Assembly: GCF_016906535.1 (NCBI RefSeq)
Contig: NC_057383.1
Location: forward strand, 1,674,001 to 1,738,000
DNA from: Rhizoctonia solani
Lineage: Eukaryota > Basidiomycota > Agaricomycetes > Cantharellales > Ceratobasidiaceae
Direction: 5' to 3'
DNA length: 64,000 bases
Every line of letters starts with the position of its first letter. The stretch's first letter is position 1. Positions 57,519 through 64,000 of this stretch are shown piece after piece. The position numbers and the translations under genes were made by a program. The notes below the pieces were generated by a model. It was given only the letters and a program-made list of their open reading frames with translations. It made no database searches and was not told the DNA's origin.

Positions 57519-59713
57519 ATGTCTAATAGATCGAGGGCTGGGTGTTATACATGCAAAGCCAAGTAAGTAGAGAACATACGACCTTCTAATTGTCAGATCA
57601 CGGTACTACTAGTCATCATAGGCGCAAGAAATGCGACGAGGTAGAACCCAGATGTCTCAGGTGAGCTTCCGTTCTCTGAAAGTGGCTAGCTCTGTTAACC
57701 AGCCAATTAGATGTATACTGAGTAGAATGGAGTGCCGTTATGAGTATGTCGAATCCAGCGAGGGGACCCAAAAACGAACAAGACCAGCACCGAGACCCCC
57801 AGGGCGAGCAGGCAAAAAAACTTGCCAAACAGCAAGCGAGCTTGGCCCAGGCATTGAGTCTCACAGATAACTCACTGCTGGCCCCTGATAGGCTTGCTGG
57901 TTCATTCGACTCCCGCCACGTCCCCTCTCTCGGCGCCACGCCGCCCCTTGGTGCACACTTGGACACCACACTATATGAGCTAGCCATGATGCCTTCCCTC
58001 AACTTGACATCTTACCAGCCGACCCTACTTGCTTCGTTCAGCCCGGAGAACAATGATTTCCTTTCACAGGAAGATCATTCAACCCACACGTTAACATATT
58101 CTCTGCCATCATCGAATGAAAATCTCCGTTCACTAGACCTACCAAGCTTGTATTGCCCACCCGACCCAAGTTCCAGCCTCTATATTCACAAAAGTGAAAA
58201 TGTGGAAGACCTCGAGGGGGTTGGTGAAATTGTTTGTCGAACTCCACTTGGCCTGGACCGTATGGTAGATAGCAACTCATTGATATTCGTTTTATACGCG
58301 TGTGAGTCCCAGATCTTTTTCCCTATCTCACAACTCTTACGTGTTTCCGTTAGATTCCCAATGGATTCTATTGGCCGTTTTCGACCCTCTTCAAATAATT
58401 CATACATCACAAGAAACAATAATAAATCAATTTTTAGACTCCTCTGCTTCACGGTGCAGGCTCATACTAATCTCGGAATTAATGATGAGATTAATCGAGT
58501 CCCAGAGCTTGGATGAAGGAGGAAAGAGGATGCTTGCATTGCTAGAAGGCGAGATTTGTCGAAACATAGTAGGCTATCAGACTCAGCAAAAGCTTTTGAG
58601 TCAAGAAGAACGGAGACGCGCAATTACGGCGTTGGATCACTTGGTAGAGGCAAGTTCCTTCTCATGTAACTTTGAACATATACTGACTGGCTGAACGGAC
58701 AGCTGCTCAGTATACGTCTATTTTCAGCCCCTCTTGCCCCTACCCTCCATCTCCTCCAATTGACAGCCCCCGTATTTCTAAGCACCTGTTCCCTACCTCA
58801 TCCCCCGGATATGTCAATGGCTCTCCTTGATCCCAGTATTAACTTACGACATTTTGTGGTGATGGATGTTGTTACAAGTATTACGACCGGTAGACCACTT
58901 TTGTGCAGGTTAGTCGTATCTCAGTCTTGACTATAGTGCTTGATGGTGACATTGGTGGGCACGAACCGCGAAACAGATATCGTGTGCCCTGGTCCCTCGA
59001 TTTATGCGGCAGATTTACAAGGACAAGAGAGGACCAGGGTTTGCAATGGATGTTTGGCATCCCGGATCAATTCATTTTGCTCCTCGGGTATATGACTGGT
59101 CTCCGGGATGATGCTGACACTACCGGCATACCAACGGCTCCCAGAGTTATCGAGCAGATTGAAGAAGACATGAGAAGCATGATCATCTTACCATGTGAGG
59201 GCGGAGACGCATCATTAACAGTTGCAAGGATGATCGTACAGGCATGTTGGCGCGGGGCCACCTTTATTTATCTTTACATGGTGAGCTCGTGCATAAGATG
59301 TTTGTTGATCCCGCTTAAACATGATATAGGCATTGTGCGGAGCGGACGCGTTCGATCCTCGAGTAATGAGAGCACAAAGAGGCTTCATGAAGCTCGTAAA
59401 TGGAACCAGACCCGGACGTAACCCCGATACATTCTTACTTTTCCCCATGCTAATAGTAAGATCTTGCTTACGATGTGACCCTGTACCTGTCTTCACCTTA
59501 TTTGACCAGGTGGGCTGATCAGCAACCAAGTCTACCCATCGACAAACCATCATATCTCGTATCCTTACCACACCCCATTTTATGAACCCAAATACAACTG
59601 GAAACGATTATCTCCGTATGTTAGAGGATATTTGGGCCCGGACAAACTCAGAAGGCAGGGCAGCTCGATGGGAGGATCTCCGAGAAGCGTGCGTGAGAAT
59701 TACGGGAATCTAG
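57519..59713 (+). CDS. Zn2Cys6 fungal-specific transcription factor
   Basis: Nuclear DNA-binding regulator. Exon 1 (ATG 57519) gives MSNRSRAGCYTCKAK, exon 2 RKKCDEVEPRCLR and exon 3 CILSRMECRYEY: a full six-Cys binuclear zinc cluster (C-x2-C-x6-C-x6-C-x2-C-x6-C). A Lys/Arg/Pro linker follows. At a seven-A run (57816-57822) the frame of the zinc-cluster exon closes within about 45 bases, while the next frame (AKKLAKQQASLAQALSLTDN) continues for 500 bases, so an intron or a one-base indel lies there. Further exons give QFLDSSASRCRLILISELMM, TAPRVIEQIEEDMRSMIILP, VQACWRGATFIYLYMALCGA and the end DIWARTNSEGRAARWEDLRE to TAG at 59711-59713. The C-terminal pattern is that of the fungal transcription factor domain common in Agaricomycetes. 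It sits between two paralogous P450s and may control them. Confidence 0.75.
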
Positions 59714-61405
59714 GGGTTTGCCTTGGCCTCTTGGAAATGAATCAGAGAGTTGTGCATTAACGAGATTGGCGGTACGGGATGAACTGTTGAGTAGCATATA
59801 TGCCCATTCGAATTCAGCACATCAACGAGCACAGGGCCAGGCCCATAGAAAGATAGATGTTTACGATTGTAGCCTTCGTCCTGAACCACGATAGACGGGC
59901 AGGAATCAAAATCTTCAGGGCCAGTTGCAATGAGATCTTCAAATCAGATTGGATTGTTGTGGCTATAAGAGTCCTGGATGTACTATATCTAATCAGAAGA
60001 TATTCAACTTGACCTAGGCTGTTTCCAATAATAGAGGCCGATGTTCCACATGACTTATATGGGGTCACGGACTCCTAACCAGAATAGTGTTGAGACAGTG
60101 CAACCAGCAACTTGGCCTGGGATAAATTTGCCCAAGTACATGGTGTGATATGCACTATGGATCTTAGCCCATCCCACATTGCGATCCCCCTAATTCATCT
60201 TCATGCCTTCATGTATACTTGTTGAGCGACAAGCGTATTATAGTTATGTATATTGGATAGATACGTATACCAATAGCTTGTTCCCAATGTTAATGACTGG
60301 CACTATAGAGTCACTGTGGTGTGATAAGATCCTGAAAATCAGTACATCAGTAAAAGATTCCTTTTTTCAGTAGGATATGGCCTGAAAATAACAATGTTAG
60401 TATGCCTCCCTCAGCATGAATCAGACTATGGAAGAATTGATACCTAAAATCAATATGTATTGATCTTGATTTCAGCTCAATTCTCACTTAAACACACGCA
60501 CTGATTTTCAGCATTATAACCTTGTACAGTGAGTGGCAAAGAAATATTGACGTATCAATGCCCGATGTTAGGCTCAATCTAGCTGGAAAGTTAAGTGAAC
60601 TTCTTTTGAATGATGCAGTATAGATCCGGAATACATAGCATTTAGTATGTGCATTAACTGCTTCCCTAAATGGCCAGCAAGGTGCAGAGTTTTTGGATCA
60701 TGCTAGTACGGGGTGGCTGGGATCAAAAGAGAAGTGCGCACAAGAATTGCATCGCTTAGCGGCTCCAGCCTGAAGTGGAACTATTACCAAACCAAGGGAC
60801 CGGTGAACTTACAAACCAAAACACGCTGCACAGGAAGTAGCATTCAAGGCCTTTAAGAAACGTATAGCTCCTATTAGCCACGCATATGCGCACAACCCCC
60901 AAGTCTCCATGAGGTCATTCAGAACCCGTTCCTGCTTGATGATCCCGCCACTATACAAAACCAAAATCAGAACTTGATATTGACTGATCAGAACGTCAAA
61001 TGCATGGGCCCTTGTAAAGTGCTGAAAGGCCGCTGAAATATGAATCCAGTCAACATCAGTTACCATTGTTAGATATATTCCCGGGTCAGCATTTTTATTG
61101 TGGACCAAATGTCTTAGGAAATATTGCCAACACTGGAGGCTGCCCTGGATATTCAGCGCATCATAGGATTCAGGTTTACACTGCAAATGCCCACAAGAGA
61201 CAAGTATGAAGTTATTTATTGTCACTTATGATATCTACCCTTCCACCAAGTAAGCAAGGGGTCAAAATTACCTTGGGACCATTTCCAAGACGACCAGCTC
61301 CAAGTACTCCTACTGTTGATGCAAATCAACGTCGCTAGTTAACCCAGGAACATACTACACAAGCGCTACATTTTGAATACCTCCCGCAACCACACATTGT
61401 TTGCA
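59714..61405. other. Intergenic, with one doubtful minus-strand open frame
   Basis: Convergent 3' flanks of the regulator (+) and P450-2 (-). One longer open frame at 60809-61225 (-), 138 codons, reads VTDVDWIHISAAFQHFTRAH and TWGLCAYAWLIGAIRFLKAL. It could be an unrecognised gene or the relic of one, but nothing else supports it. No repeats recognised. Confidence 0.35.
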
Positions 61406-64000
61406 TTATCCAGACTCTCCCATTATAGTCACGTTGATCAGCATTTTGGGGTCTTTGCTGGTTGTCCCATCCGAGTATTGTGTGTAAGGTTTGGCGGTGG
61501 TGTCGTTCTTCCAGTTGATGTTTTCATTAGATAGTTCAAACTTGAATGATGAAACAAGATTTGAGAGAACCGTCTCTGTTTGAACCAAACTCTGCTCAAC
61601 CTTTGCACTTGAGCCTGTTAAAGGAGGACACTCACTCATCTCCAGCTGGGCAAACTTCACACCCCTGGCGTTACTGGAGCTAAATATCAGTCAATCAGGC
61701 GGATGAAAAAACACTCACGGGCATGCCCGTGGCCCTCCGAGAAACGTCATACTAAGTTGATTAGCTGGGTTTACTGTTTTGACAAGCTCCTTTTTGAGAC
61801 CTGCACTTACGTTGATGCGTAGATACCAGGCATTCTAGAATCCATAACACTCTTGGGCAATGGCTCAAGCCAGCGATCTGGCCTAAACACTTTGGCGTCA
61901 TCTCCCCAGGTTCGTCTGGGACCGATCTTAATACCACTCCTTTAAGCAACTTCAACACCTACCGATCTTGGTTTGCCGCACCAAGAGACACATGCAGCGT
62001 GGCACCTTTGGGAACATGAATGTTCAGCATCATGGCCCTCCCTTCAGCCGACCTGGCAGGATAGTGAAGAGGTAGTATCCAATCCTTCATTGCAACACGA
62101 TCCAGAAAGAACACAGGGGCATGAAGCCTTAATGACTCTCGACACACCGCGTCCAAGTAAGGAAGTGAGTTAAGCTGATCATAGTCAAGATTCTTTCCAT
62201 AGAAATGGTGTGCTCTACGAATTTCGTCTCGGAGTTTGGATTGTATACACGGGTGTTCGGCTAAAAGATGGATCGTGCGTGAAAGAGCAGAGCTGGGGTT
62301 CCAGAATCACATGAATGTCAAGGCGAAAACAAGTTGCTATAAGTACAAGTACCTTGTGCTGTCATTTCCAGCGAATGCCAATCCGCTGTTGGGTTTAATC
62401 ACAGTTGTATATCAATCACAGCTCAAGCTTTCAATGATTGCCTACTTGATTTGAGCCAACACGTCCTCGTCGGTCATCTGATCTTGAGGCGCAGCCATAA
62501 GATTGTGCCTCACTAGATACAGTTGGTATGTATTCGAGGGCCGATAGGGAAGGGGGTGGCAGTCACTCACGAAGCGCTGTTGTGATATCTCTTCCGGCCG
62601 CCACCTCTGAGTCTAGAGTGCCACTGTTCAGCGCCTCCCGTTTCCGTCTCATAATATCAACCGCCTGGATAGACCATGACCAATCGTACATGAGCGCAAC
62701 GCTAAGATGATACTAACCGTTTCGTGCATGGTGTCAGCCACATTTTTCATCCTCTGGACAAGGCGATGGGGAATATGTTCTACCACTGCCCTACGGAGGA
62801 AGGCAGGCCCAAGCTGAACCAAAAACGCTATGAATGGATGAAGGTACCACATCTCCGTCAGTAACCCGCTTTGGGACGGGACAAATCAGCGAGGTCAATA
62901 ATATGTATACATTCAGGTACACACAACAAATCTCGGGAAGCAAAGAGGTAGGCGGGAACTTTGCCATCCAGTATTCCAAAAGAGTGGCCCATTCCTGAAG
63001 AAGGATGTCCATGCCATACTCTTCTATAAAACGATCGAAAACATACCTGCTTGACCGATGATCTCGAGTGAAATAAGATGGGACCACTTGAAAAGATCAA
63101 TCGCCTGACTGTTGCCGCCGTTGGTCTGAACTTCTGAGGTTATAGCATCAACGAGCTATCTCAATTACGACACTGAGTCTGAAAAGCAACTAATGACCAG
63201 GATAGCTCACCCGTTGAGCAATCGTTGTCATTGTGGGTGTCTAAATTCGGGCACCGTTAAGAACAATAAAATGGATCGAATATACAACCCTACCACTGGA
63301 TGAATAGTTGATAGTACATATTTTAATTTTGGACCCGGTTATTAAAAGGCCAACTCACAGTTACGCATATGACTTGCGCCAAAAACCGGATTTAGAATCT
63401 TGGGCAGTTTTTGATAGGATATAACTAGATGAAAAATGCAAGCTTGTACATACCTTGCGTTGAACTTCATGTCGATGCCCTGGGAGACCTGAGAATGGTT
63501 TCCGAATGTGGGAGTGTATTACTGACCATAAACCGTTGGCATTACTGGTCCAAAGACGAGTTTCAACCAACTTGGAGCAATATTCAGTAGACGGCCAACT
63601 AATAGAACACCACAACTGACGTTATGAGCCAGCCGGGCTCTCTGAAATCATCATGGCCCTTGATGAAGATTTCCTGGAGGGCTCGCGGGTCAGATACCCA
63701 GAGTTCTTCTGCCTTCGCACAAGACGTAAGACTGAAGTATCACCTCGGGGATCTCAAACTCACTCCGAATGGGCCTTTTATTCGGCATACTGAGCCGTAG
63801 GTATCCATTAGTTTGTCTTGAAAGTCAAGGGCTGTATCGGGATCAAACATGTCTTCAGTGCTCCCTGAGCAATGTACTCGAGTCAGTGATACGGAAATCA
63901 GAGACAGCCTGAACCAATGTACCCCAGATCGCGGAAGACGGAGCGGGGCCATCGAGCATTGAGATATTGGATTTGCCCCTTACTGCTCTAGATAAAACGA
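61406..64000 (-). CDS. Cytochrome P450, second paralogue (5' end beyond the window)
   Basis: Haem monooxygenase on the minus strand. The rightmost exon has ISMLDGPAPSSAIWG, then DMFDPDTALDFQDKLMDTYG, matching P450-1 (DMFDDEGGLEFQDKLKNTYG) exon for exon. It continues with helix I GLAFAGNDST, helix K YLDAVCRESLRLHAP (ExxR), HVPKGATLHVSLGAANQDR, FRPDRWLEPLP and the haem loop FLGGPRACP joined across an intron to GVKFAQLEM. A CAAACAG acceptor gives KTVLSNLVSSFKFELSNENI, and the end is LINVTIMGESG, TAA at 61406-61408. Only the N-terminal anchor exon (about the first 40-60 residues) is missing. Helix I has D-S where most P450s have D-T, a tolerated variation. Close similarity and the same intron positions mark it as a duplicate of P450-1 in inverted orientation. 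Confidence 0.85.

Noticed and set aside
60809..61225. 138-codon minus-strand gene
   Set aside because: Longest open frame in the gap, but with no recognisable motif or splice partner; noted only as a possibility.

Overview
The window is genomic DNA from a filamentous basidiomycete. Genes are dense, split by many short introns of about 50-60 bases with GT-AG borders, and lie on both strands. They include fungal Zn2Cys6 transcription factors, cytochrome P450s, a KDZ-type transposase and a fungal Copia element. Protein style and repeat content suggest an Agaricomycete, possibly Rhizoctonia/Ceratobasidium-like; that placement is an inference.

The most notable object is a complete 12.17 kb DNA transposon at 2643-14811. 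It has 1.49 kb inverted terminal repeats that look almost identical, and it is flanked by a perfect 8-bp target duplication (GGAGCTAT at 2635-2642 and 14812-14819). Inside it lie an intact-looking, multi-exon KDZ (Kyakuja-Dileera-Zisupton) transposase gene (9333-12977), two passenger genes of unknown function on the same strand (4762-6295 and 7109-8264) and a nested TA-flanked MITE (8657-8830). It inserted 92 bp upstream of the start codon of a carnosine N-methyltransferase-like gene (738-2543).

To the right (15-21 kb) are an allantoate/nicotinate-type MFS transporter and a cytochrome P450, both on the minus strand. From 23.7 to 30.5 kb come acetyl-CoA synthetase (+), the FG nucleoporin Nup57/Nup54 (-) and an ERT1/AcuK-like gluconeogenesis regulator (+). 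The nucleoporin and regulator share a 258-bp divergent promoter. From 31 to 37 kb are a secreted endonuclease/exonuclease/phosphatase-family enzyme, a small cysteine-containing secreted protein and an unknown protein with two poly-G tracts. From 40 to 47.7 kb are an AMSH/Sst2 K63-deubiquitinase, an omega/Ure2-like glutathione transferase and a single-pass membrane protein.

The right end (48.9-64 kb) looks like a small metabolic cluster: two paralogous P450s facing each other, with a Zn2Cys6 regulator between them. A young Copia retrotransposon (51684-57219, TSD GTTTA) lies directly behind the first P450. Its LTRs differ only by one TA dinucleotide, yet its coding region carries two in-frame TGA codons and two catalytic Asp-to-Asn changes, all of the kind CpG deamination makes. 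This suggests that an already defective copy was mobilised in trans.

Exon borders were read by eye from splice signals and protein continuity. Start and stop coordinates are firmer than internal junctions.
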